A stretch of 64,000 nucleotides of DNA from Nitratidesulfovibrio termitidis HI1 (GTDB lineage: Bacteria > Desulfobacterota > Desulfovibrionia > Desulfovibrionales > Desulfovibrionaceae), in contig NZ_KI632512.1 of NCBI RefSeq assembly GCF_000504305.1, positions 3,162,304 to 3,226,303 of the forward strand. Direction: 5' to 3'. This document shows, one piece after another, positions 18,666 through 28,263 of the stretch (within the stretch, counting starts at the first letter, position 1; every line of letters starts with the position of its first letter). Position numbers and translations under genes: made by a program. The notes under the pieces were generated by a model that worked only from the letters and a program-made list of their open reading frames with translations, did no database searches and had not been told where the DNA came from.

Positions 18666-21050
18666 TTATGGCGAGCGGGTGGCGTTGGCGGCGGGTGTTT
18701 CCACGCCGGTCGGGGCCGAGCCTGCCGGAGCTGAACCTGCCGGGGGCGGGGTGTCTTGGGAATTGGCGGGGGCTGGCTGCGCTGCCGTGGCGGTGGGGGC
18801 TGTTGCGCTTGCGGCGCCAGCAGGCGCGGTGTTCGCCGTGCCGCCTGCCGTGCTTTGTCCGGTCAGGGGAGGCGGGGCGGATTGGGCGGCCTCGCGCGGG
18901 GTGACGGGGGCACGGACACCGGCGTTTGTCGGCACGGTGGCGTTGGCCCCCGTGCTTGCGTTTCCGGCGGGTGCGGTACCACGCGGCAGGGGTGCCGGGG
19001 CCGGTTTGACGGCATTCGCGTCCGGTACGCCCGGCGCCGCATCCCCGGCTGTGCCCGTGCCGGGCTCGGCGGCCTTGTCTCCCGCACTGGACGTTGTGTC
19101 CTTGTCCTGCATCTTCGGGGCGTTGCCCGTCGTGCCAGTGGAGGCAGGGGTGCCGGTTGCGGCTGCGGCGTCCGTGGGGTTCACGGGCGTGGCGGGCGTG
19201 CCCTGGGTTGTGGCCTGGTCGGCCCCTCTGGCGCGCCCGCCGCGCTGGAAGCGGTTCACGGCGCGGTTGTGTTCGTCCAGCGTGGCGCTGAACTGGTGCG
19301 AGCCGTCATTGCGCGACACGAAGTAGAAATAGCCGTGCTTTTCCGGCGTGGTGGCCGCACGCAGCGATTCCAGCCCCGGTGAGCAGATGGGGCCGGGGGG
19401 CAGGCCGGGGCGGCGATAGGTATTGTACGGGTTGGCGGCGTCCTGCAGGTGCGGGCGGCGCAGGTTGCCGTCAAAGGTGTCGCCCAGGCCGTAGATGGTG
19501 GTGGGGTCTGCCTGCAACAGCATGCCGGTGCGCAGCCGGTTGGCGTACACCCCGGCCACGCGCCCGCGTTCCGAGGGTTGGCCGGTCTCCTTTTCCACGA
19601 TGGAGGCCAGAATGACCAGTCGCCGCAGTTCGTCGCGGGCGGGGCGGCCATCGGGCCAGACCTGCGCGGCGCGCCGCCAGAAGGTATCCACCATTCGCCC
19701 GGCCACGGCGCGGGCCGATTCCCGGTCGGGCACGGGCGGCTTCTTGATCAGGTAGGTATCGGGAAACAGAAAGCCTTCCGCCGTGTCGAAGGGGATGCCC
19801 CAGTGGCGCAGAAAGGTCGGGTCGGTGATGACCGCGCGGAAGTCCTCCACGGTGACGAAGCCCTCGACTTCCAGCAGGCGGGCGGTTTCCCACCAGGTCA
19901 GCCCTTCACGCAGGGTGATGCGCGACAGCACCGGCTGTCCGTTCACCAGTTGGTCCAGTACGCGGAAGGGCGTCCAGCCGCTGTGCACCAGAAAGCGTCC
20001 GGCCTTCAGCGAGGTTTCCCAGCGGTGATAGTGGGCCAGCAGCTTGAAGCGCCAGTCGCTGGCCACCGCGCCCTTGTCCGTCAGCTGTTTCGTCACCTTG
20101 TCGAAGGTGGCGCCGGGTTCCACGTCCACGTAGACGTCCGCACCCGGCGAGGCGGACGGGGTGTGCAGGAAGCGCCAGGCGTCATAGCCCGCATAGCCGC
20201 ACGCCAGAAGTGCCAGCAACACCAGCGTGGCCAGCACGCGCAACAGGATGCGCACCACCGGGCTGCCCGGAGTGGGGCTGGCGGGGGGCGGTGTCACGGA
20301 TTGGGCGGTCGGGCCGGTTAGGGATGCCGGGTCAGCCGGGCCGGTCGGATTGGGCGGGCCGGTCGGGCTAGCCGGGCCGGTCGGATTGGGCGGGCCGGTC
20401 GGATTGGGCGAGGCGGCGGATGGAGTGGTCGTTTCGGGGGAGGATGCGGACGGTGCAGGCGCGGGGGCATCTGCGGAGGCAGTGGGTGATGCTGGAACGG
20501 ACGCCGCAGCTTCCGAGGCGGGTTGTGCCGGGGGCGTTTCCGTTGCGGCGGTGGAGGTGCCAGACTCCGAAGGAGTCGAAGTGCTGGACTCGTCCTTGGA
20601 ACCGGTGCCCTTTGGCGCGGCTACGGGCGCATCGGGTGACACGGCGTGAGCGTCCTTGGGATCAGGGAGAGCAGGGGAAGCGTTGGAGCCTGGGGCCTTA
20701 GGGGCTTCCGCGACGTGCTGGGCTGACTCCGCCGGTTCGACCGCTGGCACTTCTGCCGAGTCGCCCGCCTGAGCGACAGGGGGGGCGGCTGTGTCCGACG
20801 AGTCGGGCCCGCCGGACGTTGCGGTCGCGGCGGCACTGTCGCCGGAGCCGGATGCCTGTGCGGCGTCGGCGGGGCTGGCCTCGTCGGGCTTGCGTTCGCC
20901 GTCCGGCTGTTGCGGGGTGGAAGCAGCGGTGGCCGCGACAGGCGCGTCAGCAGCCACATCGGGGGCCACGGGTAGCGCGCCCTGCTCCTGTGCGGATGTC
21001 GGTGCGGAGGCGGGGGAAATTTCCGGAGATGCTTTGGGGGTGTCGCTCAT
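18666..21050 (-). CDS. mltG: Endolytic transglycosylase MltG with low-complexity tails
   Basis: 794-residue protein, about twice the normal length of MltG (roughly 340). Residues 1-262 are Ala/Pro/Ser/Thr/Asp-rich; a TM helix follows (LLRVLATLVLLALLACGYAG, about 266-286), then the YceG/MltG domain. The catalytic region ILASIVEKETGQPSERGRV carries the catalytic Glu near 480, and the LQADPTTIYG motif follows. The C-terminal 180 residues are again low complexity. MltG cuts nascent glycan strands at the inner membrane, setting their length. The N-terminal tail contains a proline-glycine repeat encoded by near-identical DNA at 20330-20410. It lies 17 bp after ruvX. Confidence 0.92.
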   Translation of the reverse strand: MSDTPKASPEISPASAPTSAQEQGALPVAPDVAADAPVAATAASTPQQPDGERKPDEASPADAAQASGSGDSAAATATSGGPDSSDTAAPPVAQAGDSAEVPAVEPAESAQHVAEAPKAPGSNASPALPDPKDAHAVSPDAPVAAPKGTGSKDESSTSTPSESGTSTAATETPPAQPASEAAASVPASPTASADAPAPAPSASSPETTTPSAASPNPTGPPNPTGPASPTGPPNPTGPADPASLTGPTAQSVTPPPASPTPGSPVVRILLRVLATLVLLALLACGYAGYDAWRFLHTPSASPGADVYVDVEPGATFDKVTKQLTDKGAVASDWRFKLLAHYHRWETSLKAGRFLVHSGWTPFRVLDQLVNGQPVLSRITLREGLTWWETARLLEVEGFVTVEDFRAVITDPTFLRHWGIPFDTAEGFLFPDTYLIKKPPVPDRESARAVAGRMVDTFWRRAAQVWPDGRPARDELRRLVILASIVEKETGQPSERGRVAGVYANRLRTGMLLQADPTTIYGLGDTFDGNLRRPHLQDAANPYNTYRRPGLPPGPICSPGLESLRAATTPEKHGYFYFVSRNDGSHQFSATLDEHNRAVNRFQRGGRARGADQATTQGTPATPVNPTDAAAATGTPASTGTTGNAPKMQDKDTTSSAGDKAAEPGTGTAGDAAPGVPDANAVKPAPAPLPRGTAPAGNASTGANATVPTNAGVRAPVTPREAAQSAPPPLTGQSTAGGTANTAPAGAASATAPTATAAQPAPANSQDTPPPAGSAPAGSAPTGVETPAANATRSP

Positions 21051-21067
21051 GCGGTGATGCTATCCGG

Positions 21068-21496
21068 TCAGGCGGGGGTCCGCCGGGATTCTGGCAGGTT
21101 GAGGAACGATTGCAGGATGCGCACGGCCGCCTGCTGGTCCACCACGGCCTCCAGCGCCCTGCCGGAAAGCCCGGCGTTGCGCAGGTCGTCCTCGGCCTCG
21201 TAGGAGCTCAAAAACTCCTCCATGAGGTAGACGGGCAGGGTGGTGCGGCGCTTCAGCCGTTCCACGAAGTTGCGCACCTGCCGGGTGGTCAGGGTGTCCG
21301 TGCCGTCGTGCAGCAGCGGCAGCCCCACCACGTAGGCCTCGGCGCGCTCTTCCTCGGCCACGGCCAGCAACTCGGCAAAGAACCGGTCGCGGGTGGTCAT
21401 GACGATGGTGCGGCGCGGAAAGGCCATGCTGCCGCCCGTGTCGCTGGCCGCAACGCCGGTGCGCTTCGTGCCGTAGTCTATGCCAAGGTACTTCAT
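21068..21496 (-). CDS. ruvX: Putative pre-16S rRNA nuclease / Holliday junction resolvase RuvX
   Basis: 142-residue YqgF/RuvX protein with the RNase H-like fold. N-terminal [16 protein letters not shown] carries the first catalytic Asp (D6), [14 protein letters not shown] the conserved Gly-Leu-Pro region, and [14 protein letters not shown] the later acidic residues. Length and motifs are standard. It is followed closely by mltG, an arrangement common in related bacteria. The AT-rich gene at 21502 ends 5 bp before its start, so the upstream regulatory region has been displaced or lost. Confidence 0.92.
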   Translation of the reverse strand: MKYLGIDYGTKRTGVAASDTGGSMAFPRRTIVMTTRDRFFAELLAVAEEERAEAYVVGLPLLHDGTDTLTTRQVRNFVERLKRRTTLPVYLMEEFLSSYEAEDDLRNAGLSGRALEAVVDQQAAVRILQSFLNLPESRRTPA

Positions 21497-21501
21497 GTAT
21501 G

Positions 21502-22212
21502 CTAGTCAGCTTTTTCGTATTTAAGTCGTCTTTGTACTAATATTTCTATATTATTCATGATGTTGGTAATTTCTTTGAAGAATTTTTTCGAGGCTTCAGA
21601 CATCATTCTGTGGTCTCTGTCTTCAGTGCCAATTTCTCGTTCGAGAATGCAGCTCCATATCATGTCAGAAGCTTTAACAAATTCTGCTTTCAACGGTTCG
21701 CTGAGGAAGATTTTATTCCTGTTGATATAATCATGGAATTCAGCACAATGCTTCTTTGCAAGGTGGGTATCTCTTCTTATTGATATTTCGTAGTATACAT
21801 TGTTTTTATTTTTATCTGCTAGCCGTATTTTTTCTTTTGCAGTTTCTGGGAAGTCTAATCCAGAAAGAGCCTCTTCCAATTCTTCTGAAGTCATTTTGTT
21901 AAAATCTGGGTACATCCGTAATTGTCGGAGTACGAGCTCTGCGTGTGATATAGCGTCTATGAATTTTTCCCATGCAATGGGTATGATCTCAAATTCCTTT
22001 TGATGTATTTTTGATATCCTGTTGAACAGAATTGCTATTTCGTTTTTATATGTTTCGATTTCTTTTGCGTGATCATGCCTGAGCTTTTGCAACTGCTTTT
22101 CAAAAATGCTTTCTATCCAGCGTTTGCCAAAAAACCTCAATATGACGAGCGTTATCGGTACGGATACGCCTATGTAGCTGAGCAAGGTGATGGCAATGTC
22201 GCGATAGTCCAT
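21502..22212 (-). CDS. AT-rich protein of unknown function with N-terminal membrane helix
   Basis: 236-residue protein whose base composition is clearly lower in G+C than its neighbours, a sign of transfer. There is one N-terminal TM helix ([19 protein letters not shown], residues 7-25), then a charged coiled-coil-like stretch and helical region with no motif I recognise. Arg/Glu/Lys codon choice (AAA, GAA, ATA) differs from the rest of the window. It lies 5 bp upstream of ruvX and may be transcribed with it. Membrane-anchored coiled-coil proteins of this type occur among accessory and defence genes, but nothing here demonstrates that role. Confidence 0.7.
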   Translation of the reverse strand: MDYRDIAITLLSYIGVSVPITLVILRFFGKRWIESIFEKQLQKLRHDHAKEIETYKNEIAILFNRISKIHQKEFEIIPIAWEKFIDAISHAELVLRQLRMYPDFNKMTSEELEEALSGLDFPETAKEKIRLADKNKNNVYYEISIRRDTHLAKKHCAEFHDYINRNKIFLSEPLKAEFVKASDMIWSCILEREIGTEDRDHRMMSEASKKFFKEITNIMNNIEILVQRRLKYEKAD

Positions 22213-22340
22213 GATGAGCCGACCTTTTGGTTGAAGGTCTTAGGACACAAAAAACAAGGAGTTACTCACGGGCTTCGGGGTATGTTGCACCCAAGTAGAA
22301 GGGAGACGTCAACTGAAAAGTTTGAAGGGGTGGAAGGGGT

Positions 22341-22386
22341 CCGGGGGAGGAGGGGAAACTTTTCAAAGTTTCCCCTCCTCCCCCGG
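22341..22386. terminator. Long perfect inverted repeat between convergent-type genes
   Basis: A 22-bp perfect stem CCGGGGGAGGAGGGGAAACT... and its complement with a 2-nt centre. It lies downstream of the FAD/Fe-S oxidoreductase. The sequence just before it (TTTGAAGGGGTGGAAGGGG) resembles sequence at about 63465-63480 next to the rRNA-like segment, so this is a repeated intergenic module. Confidence 0.75.
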
Positions 22387-22413
22387 TTCGTTCTTTCAGT
22401 CTTTCGTTTTTTC

Positions 22414-25400
22414 TTACAAGCCGCCGTCATCCACCACGCGCACTCCACCCTCGTCTTTCGCCTGGTCGGCGGCCTTGCGCAATATCTTGCGCCAGTCCGC
22501 GCCCTTGGCCAGTTCCGCCAGCCATTCCAGGGTATGCAGCACGGGGCGCTTGTCCTTCAGGGCCAGCATGGTGCGCTTGATGCCCACCTTGCACGAGGGG
22601 CAGCCCACGATAACGGGCGCGTTGTCGGCGTAGGTCATGAAGTCCGCCTCAAGGCGCATCCGTTTGCGGGCACGCAGCTTGTTGTAGATGGCGGGCGAGG
22701 TCATGGCGCCCATGCCAGATTCGCCGCAGCAGCCGGGGTTGACGCGGACCTTCGCGCCGGTGAAGGCAGCCACGGCCTGCGCGTAGATGTTCGCGGCCTT
22801 GCCCTTGTGCACACCCACCCATTCCGCATGGCACGAGGGATGGTAGAGCACCTCGGTTCCGGCAGCGGGCTTTTCCGCACCCGTAAGGGCGTTGGCGGGC
22901 AGACGTTCCAGCAGGAATTGCACCATGTCCTTGTGGAGCATGGCCGGGGCGTTGCCTTGCGCCCCCAGCAGTTCGTGCCGCTGGATGCCGTCGCGGCACG
23001 AGCCGCAGGCGGTGATGACGTGGGTGACGTTGAGCCCCGCCGCGCGCGCCTTGTCCAGTGCGGCCCTGATGGCTTGCACGTTGTGGTCGCGGTTGGTGGC
23101 GAAGGCGTTGTCGGCCCCGGCGGACAGCAGGGGATAGCCGCAGCACAGGTGCTGTTCCGGCATGACCACGGCCACGCCGGATTTCAGCATCAGCATCAGC
23201 CCGGCCAGGCCGATGTTGCGGTAGAACAGCCCGCCCCCGCAGCCGGGGAAGTAGAACACCGCTTCCACGGGTTCGCCGGTGGCCGCCGCACGCTGTCTGG
23301 CGCTGGCGGGCACGAAGATGCCGCCCTTGCCCAGGTGCAGGGTTTCCGCAAGGTTCTTGTAGCCCACTTCCGGTCCGGGACCGGCGAACAGCGGGCTTTC
23401 GAAACGTTCGCGCCACCCGGCGGGCACCAGGCCCACGAAGCGGTTCTGGAAGCGCTGGCCCATGGATGCGGCCTTGGCCGCGCGCGGCACGCGCGATGCC
23501 GGATCGGCGGACAGCCATTCCAGCACCTTGCGTTTGATGGGGTGGCCGCCCGCGTTTTCCGATTCCAGAAAGGCGCGCATGGCCAGGGCCACGCCGGACG
23601 AATCGATCTTTACCGGGCAGACCGAGGTGCAGCGGCCGCAGCCGGTGCAGTGCTCCATCATGGTGCGCAGTTCGCCCAGCAGGAAGGGATCGGGCCGGCC
23701 CTTGTTGACCTGCGAATAGTACACCGCCTCCACCAGCGCGCCGAGGGCGATGTTCTTGTTGCGCGGGTGGTATTGCAGCGACTGTTCCGGGTAGAACATG
23801 GGGCAGACCTGCTTGCACTTGCCGCAGCGGGTACAGATCTGCACGTTGGCCAGCAGCTGGATGAGTCGTTCCTTGTCGGGCAGGCCGCTCTGGCGGATGT
23901 CCTCTATGAGCCGGTTGAACGAGAAGGTGAACGGGCGCACCGGCAGTTCGCGCTGGGTCAGCTTGGCGGGGTTCAGCACGTTGCGCGGGTCCACGCGCTC
24001 CTTGAAGGCGCGCAGGGCGTCCATCTTCTCCTTGCGCAGGAAGGCGATCTTGGTGATGCCGATGCCGTGCTCGCCAGAGACTTCGCCGCCCACCTCCTGG
24101 GCCTTGGCCATGACGCGGTGGGCCACCTGCTCGGCATTGTGCAGCATGACCGGGTCGTTGGAGTTGACCGGGATGTTGACGTGACAGTTGCCGTCGCCCG
24201 CGTGCATGTGGCTGGCCACCTCGATGCGGGTGGCCTGCATGTGGTCCTTGATGCGCTCTATCTTGCGGGCCAGGTTGGGGTGCGCGTTGGCCAGTTCGCC
24301 CAGAAAGACCACGGCGCGGATCTGCATTTCCTCGTCCGAGATGTCCTTGGCCGAAACCTCTCCCTTGGCCACCTTGGAGGCGTAGGTGAATTCGCGGTTG
24401 AACTCCCTGTCGTCCAGCGGCATGCCCGCCAGGCGTCCCACCTCTTGCAGGGCGGAACGGTAGGCGGCGGCCGCGCATTCCAGGTTCACCTGCTCCAGGA
24501 AATCAGCGAACTCGGGCACGCCGTCGATGGGGATGACCACGTCCTCGTTGATCTTGAAGCCGGAGGTGCGCCGGGCGATGGCGGACAGCTTGTGGCGGTC
24601 TTCCCAGAAGATTTCGGCTTCCTTCTCGTCGCGCGCGGCAAAGATGTCCGCCCCGTCGTAGGGGTTCACGATGTCCAGGATCTGGTGCACGGCGCGGTCC
24701 AGGTGGAACTCGTCGTCGCCATCCAGTTGCACGATGAGCACCGAGATGGGGTCGCCCTCGTACTCCGAAGACTTTTTCTTGTATTCTATGGCCTTGACGT
24801 ACTTGGAGTTGAACTCCTCCAGGGCCGACACCTTCACGTGGTCGCCTTCGCGGCGGATGGTGTCGCGGTAGCCCACCACGTCCTTGATGACCTGCATGGC
24901 GCTGTTCATGGAGCGCCCGAAGAATTCCAGCACCAGCACGCGCGAGTGGACCGGCTTCTTGTGCAGCACGAAGCAGGCCTCGACGATGATGCCGTCAACG
25001 CCTTCCTTCTGCATGCCGGGCAGGCCGCCCAGGGTCTTGTTGGTCACGTCCTTGCCAAGGCCGGGCAGGCGGATTTCCTCGCCACGCAGGGACACCACGT
25101 TGCGCACGCCGCCGCTCAGGTCGCGGATTTCGAAGGTGGCCGTCTCGTCGGGCATGATCTTGTGGCGCGGGTGGTCCACCCGGGCCACGTCGATGATCTC
25201 GCCGGTGGGGGTGACCATGCGCCACGAGAGCAGGTTGTCGAGGGTGGTGCCGTATTCGAAGGCAAAGGGGCCGCCCGCGTTTTCGGCAATGTTGCCCCCG
25301 ATGGACGAGGCCAGCTTTGAGGCCGGGTCCACGGTGAACAGCAGGCCCTTCTTGCCCGCCGCCGCGATGGCGTCGTTGGTGATGACGCCCGCCTCGCAGC

Positions 25401-26016
25401 ACAGCACCTTGTTCTGTTCGTCGATGCTGACGATGCGGGTAAGGCGGCCAAGGCTGAGGATCACCGTGCGCTTGCGGGCAGGCACGGCGCCGCCGGTCAG
25501 GCCGGAACCGCCACCGCGCGGAATGATGGCGAACTTCAGCTCGTTGGCCAGCTTGACCACGGCGCTGACCTGTTCGGCGGACGCGGGGCTGACCACCAGC
25601 ATGGGCAGTTCCATGCGCAGGTCGGTGGCGTCGGTGGAATTTTCCACCAGCGCGCCGGGGCGGGTGTCTATGCACTCGCGCGGCATGACGGCGGCAAGGC
25701 GCTTCACCAGTTCGTCGCGGTAGGCCACCTCGGCCTCGTGCGCGCTCCAGAACATGGTGATGCCTTCGCCGATGCTGGTGGCGTAATGGTGGGCAAGTGC
25801 CGCCTTTTCGCCCTCGAAACGCGCGCGAACGCTCGCTTTCACCGTTTCCGCGTCGATGAACGGGTTGTATACGACGAGGAACAGTTCTTCCGCGATTTCG
25901 ATGGCGAGGTGGCGCACGGACTCGGGCCAGTCCTCGAATTCGTCGAGATTGATACGCAGGATACGATTGACGACGAAATCCGCGGATATGGAGATATGCG
26001 GGCCTTTATGGGGCAT
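22414..26016 (-). CDS. FAD-binding and Fe-S-binding oxidoreductase (D-lactate-dehydrogenase-like)
   Basis: 1200-residue fusion protein. An FAD-binding type 4 domain (about 135-330, IIPRGGGSGLTGGAVP) is followed by an FAD-linked oxidase C domain (350-650). Two [4Fe-4S] motifs follow: CTRCGKCKQVCP near 725 and CTGCGRCTSVCP near 790. The C-terminal half has CCG heterodisulfide-type motifs (FPGCGGG, LCCGYP, NPGCCGESGMG, VGCPSCKVG). This is the single-polypeptide layout of D-lactate or 2-hydroxy-acid dehydrogenases that pass electrons to a membrane acceptor, here inferred. N-terminal 130 residues are a separate helical domain. It is far longer than glycolate oxidase GlcD but normal for the fused type. 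Confidence 0.88.
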   Translation of the reverse strand: MPHKGPHISISADFVVNRILRINLDEFEDWPESVRHLAIEIAEELFLVVYNPFIDAETVKASVRARFEGEKAALAHHYATSIGEGITMFWSAHEAEVAYRDELVKRLAAVMPRECIDTRPGALVENSTDATDLRMELPMLVVSPASAEQVSAVVKLANELKFAIIPRGGGSGLTGGAVPARKRTVILSLGRLTRIVSIDEQNKVLCCEAGVITNDAIAAAGKKGLLFTVDPASKLASSIGGNIAENAGGPFAFEYGTTLDNLLSWRMVTPTGEIIDVARVDHPRHKIMPDETATFEIRDLSGGVRNVVSLRGEEIRLPGLGKDVTNKTLGGLPGMQKEGVDGIIVEACFVLHKKPVHSRVLVLEFFGRSMNSAMQVIKDVVGYRDTIRREGDHVKVSALEEFNSKYVKAIEYKKKSSEYEGDPISVLIVQLDGDDEFHLDRAVHQILDIVNPYDGADIFAARDEKEAEIFWEDRHKLSAIARRTSGFKINEDVVIPIDGVPEFADFLEQVNLECAAAAYRSALQEVGRLAGMPLDDREFNREFTYASKVAKGEVSAKDISDEEMQIRAVVFLGELANAHPNLARKIERIKDHMQATRIEVASHMHAGDGNCHVNIPVNSNDPVMLHNAEQVAHRVMAKAQEVGGEVSGEHGIGITKIAFLRKEKMDALRAFKERVDPRNVLNPAKLTQRELPVRPFTFSFNRLIEDIRQSGLPDKERLIQLLANVQICTRCGKCKQVCPMFYPEQSLQYHPRNKNIALGALVEAVYYSQVNKGRPDPFLLGELRTMMEHCTGCGRCTSVCPVKIDSSGVALAMRAFLESENAGGHPIKRKVLEWLSADPASRVPRAAKAASMGQRFQNRFVGLVPAGWRERFESPLFAGPGPEVGYKNLAETLHLGKGGIFVPASARQRAAATGEPVEAVFYFPGCGGGLFYRNIGLAGLMLMLKSGVAVVMPEQHLCCGYPLLSAGADNAFATNRDHNVQAIRAALDKARAAGLNVTHVITACGSCRDGIQRHELLGAQGNAPAMLHKDMVQFLLERLPANALTGAEKPAAGTEVLYHPSCHAEWVGVHKGKAANIYAQAVAAFTGAKVRVNPGCCGESGMGAMTSPAIYNKLRARKRMRLEADFMTYADNAPVIVGCPSCKVGIKRTMLALKDKRPVLHTLEWLAELAKGADWRKILRKAADQAKDEGGVRVVDDGGL

Positions 26017-26231
26017 GGGCGGGCTCTCTCTCGGGTTGCGGTGAGAGGAAGCCGCTGACTATAGGCGCGCGAGGCCCGGTTGGCAAGTTGAGTGAGCGCA
26101 CGATGTTTCGGCGGGGGGCGGTACCGGCGTGGCCGGGAGCAGCCGGATGTGCCGGCAGGCTGTTCATCGGAAAAAAATATGCGCGGTGGTGGCGGCACAA
26201 TGACAGGCTAGAATCAGGAGAATGACGCTAT

Positions 26232-26291
26232 GTTTGCATGAATAAACTCTATTGTATGATAGAGTGTTGTGTGCAGTTTGTGCATGCGAAC
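26232..26291 (+). promoter_or_regulatory. Nested inverted repeats in AT-rich region before the ATPase gene
   Basis: Outer arms GTTTGCATG (26232-26240) and CATGCGAAC (26283-26291) enclose ACTCTA/TAGAGT with an 8-bp centre (26246-26265). The 200 bp to the ATPase start are AT-rich, unlike the surroundings. A possible -35 TTGACT lies at 26353 and a -10-like TAGCAT at 26378 with wide spacing. Operator role is inferred. Confidence 0.45.
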
Positions 26292-26412
26292 AGTGTAATG
26301 ATGCTGTGTTGCCCGAGCTGTATTAACTGTAAGATCAATCAAGTGATTGTAATTGACTCTTTGTCGCGTTTGGTGTGTAGCATGGTGCATGCTCCCAGAA
26401 AGGAGGAATGCC

Positions 26413-27933
26413 ATGCCGCACGCACTGCCACGCGCCGATGTCATGGGACGCCTTGCCGCGGACAACCCGTGGTGGGCCGACGAGCTTGCCCGCCCCTTTG
26501 CGGCGGATCTGCCGCAGCGCGACCACTTCGCGCCATTCTTCGAACTTGCCGCCGACTGTGCGCTGCACCGGGCCGTGGTGCTGATGGGGCCGCGCCGGGT
26601 GGGCAAGACGGTGCTGTTGCACCAGGTGGTGGATACCCTGCTGCAACAGGGGGCCGAACGCCGCCAGATACTGTTCGCCACACTGGACGCCCCGGCCTAC
26701 ACCGGCATGGAACTGGCCGACTTTGTGGAACTGGCCGCCGAAATGTCGGGCCTGGACCCCAACCGCCCCGGCTGGGTCATCTTTGATGAAATCCAGTACA
26801 TGGCCGACTGGGAGCGCGGGCTGGACACCCTGGCCGCCCGCTGGCCCGCGCTGCGCTGCACGGTGTGCGGTTCCGCCGCGCCCGCCCTGCGCCGCATGGG
26901 CGATGCCGAGGCGGCGGGCCGTTTTGCGGTGTACATGCTGCCGCCGCTGTCCTTCGCCGAATTTCTGCGCCTGTCCGGCGGGCAGCGCCGCGACATGAAG
27001 CAGTTGTTCACGCCCGAACGCATGGACGAACTGAACGAACTGCTGGTGCGGTACATGAATTTTGGCGGCTACCCGGAAGCCGTGGTGTCCGAGCGGGTGC
27101 GCGCGGACATGGCGCGTTTTCTGCGCAGCGAGATCATCGACCGGGTGCTGTGCAGCGACATGCCCGGCCTGTACGGCATCTCGGACGTGCAGGAACTGAA
27201 CCGCCTGCTGGCCGTGCTGGCCCTGAACAGCGGGCGCGAGGTGACTCTGGAGGATCTGCGGGGCGAATCGGGCATCGCGGTGAACACCCTTAAGCGCTAC
27301 CTCGACTATCTGGAGGCGGCCTTCCTGGTGGTGCGGCTGCGGCGCATCGACGATGCGGGCCGCCGCTTCCGGCGCGACCGCAGCTTCAAGGTGTACCTGG
27401 CCAACCCCTCCATGCGCACGGCGCTGTTCGCGCCCATCACCGGCCCGGACGACCCCGGCCTGCAACCGTTGCTGGAAACCGCCGTGGTGGGGCAGCTCTT
27501 GTGCAGCCCGGCCCTGTCCCGCAACACCTGCTACGCCCGCTGGGACGGCGGCGAGGTGGCGCTGGTGGGCCTGCACCCGGTGCACGGCAAGCCGGTGCTG
27601 GCCTTCGACATTCGCTGGAGTGACGAGGGCATCGCCGCCGGCCAGAAGAACGGCAACGGTCGCTGCGGCGCGTCCGCCGGGCCCGCAGCCACCACCCGCG
27701 CCGCGCGCAAGGCGGCGGGCAACGGAAACGGGGCGCAGTTGCGGCCCCTGTTCGAGTTTGCCCGGCGGCACAACGTGCGCAAGTCGTACGTGACCACCCG
27801 CACCACCTTTACGGTGGGGGTGCAGGGAGCCACGGAATTTTCCTACCTGCCTGCGGGCATGCTGGCCTTTACCCTGTCCAGCCAGGCGGCGGAGCGGATC
27901 TTCGCCAAGCTGGTAACGGCGGACTGCGGGTAG
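26413..27933 (+). CDS. AAA ATPase with DUF4143-type C-terminal domain
   Basis: 506-residue ATPase of the AAA_14/DUF4143 type, a widespread accessory family without settled function. Walker A is MGPRRVGKT (about residues 56-64), Walker B GWVIFDEIQY near 119, and sensor-like VCGSAAPALRRMG. The DUF4143-like part begins near 270 with LNRLLAVLALNSGREV and FLVVRLRRID. The ATG at 26413 is preceded by AGGAGG with ideal spacing. The body of the gene has normal G+C, but its upstream region is AT-rich, which suggests insertion as a unit. It is followed by a terminator. Confidence 0.85.
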   Translation: MPHALPRADVMGRLAADNPWWADELARPFAADLPQRDHFAPFFELAADCALHRAVVLMGPRRVGKTVLLHQVVDTLLQQGAERRQILFATLDAPAYTGMELADFVELAAEMSGLDPNRPGWVIFDEIQYMADWERGLDTLAARWPALRCTVCGSAAPALRRMGDAEAAGRFAVYMLPPLSFAEFLRLSGGQRRDMKQLFTPERMDELNELLVRYMNFGGYPEAVVSERVRADMARFLRSEIIDRVLCSDMPGLYGISDVQELNRLLAVLALNSGREVTLEDLRGESGIAVNTLKRYLDYLEAAFLVVRLRRIDDAGRRFRRDRSFKVYLANPSMRTALFAPITGPDDPGLQPLLETAVVGQLLCSPALSRNTCYARWDGGEVALVGLHPVHGKPVLAFDIRWSDEGIAAGQKNGNGRCGASAGPAATTRAARKAAGNGNGAQLRPLFEFARRHNVRKSYVTTRTTFTVGVQGATEFSYLPAGMLAFTLSSQAAERIFAKLVTADCG

Positions 27934-28046
27934 GCACGGAGCCGGGCAGGGAGATATCCCGGGAAAGGGACAGGCAAGAGCGGAGTGCGGATGCCCGCCG
28001 CCCCACAGCGACGGTGTGGCGGCGGCGGGACGAACGCACGAGTACG

Positions 28047-28111
28047 GGGCGGTGCGCTTGGTGGAGCTTCTGTGGGGAAGCGAGACCGCAGGCGCACCGC
28101 CCGCTTTTTTT
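28047..28111 (+). terminator. Hairpin and T run downstream of the ATPase gene
   Basis: GGGCGGTGCGC (28047-28057) pairs with GCGCACCGCCC (28092-28102), with a 34-nt loop that includes a smaller stem, followed by seven T. No gene is seen between 27934 and 28204. Confidence 0.7.
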
Positions 28112-28204
28112 CGGGGGGGGAAAGGGAAAGGTGGGTAGCCGTGGCATGGCTGACTGCGTCACTGCCGGGTTGCCCCTCTTCCCTTGTGCTCGGCCACGTC
28201 TCCA

Positions 28205-28233
28205 TTGACTCGGTACCTGATTCTGGCTAAATT
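28205..28233 (+). promoter_or_regulatory. Sigma-70-type promoter of the toxin-antitoxin pair
   Basis: TTGACT-N17-TAAATT lies about 30 bp upstream of the antitoxin start. Just after the -10 box, GGTCATATGAAAGACC is a partial inverted repeat that could be the antitoxin operator. Confidence 0.7.
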
Positions 28234-28263
28234 TGGTCATATGAAAGACCTGACGGAGGCACC

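Noticed and set aside
22069..25320. 1083-codon plus-strand frame
   Set aside because: Antisense to the FAD/Fe-S oxidoreductase; no recognisable motifs.
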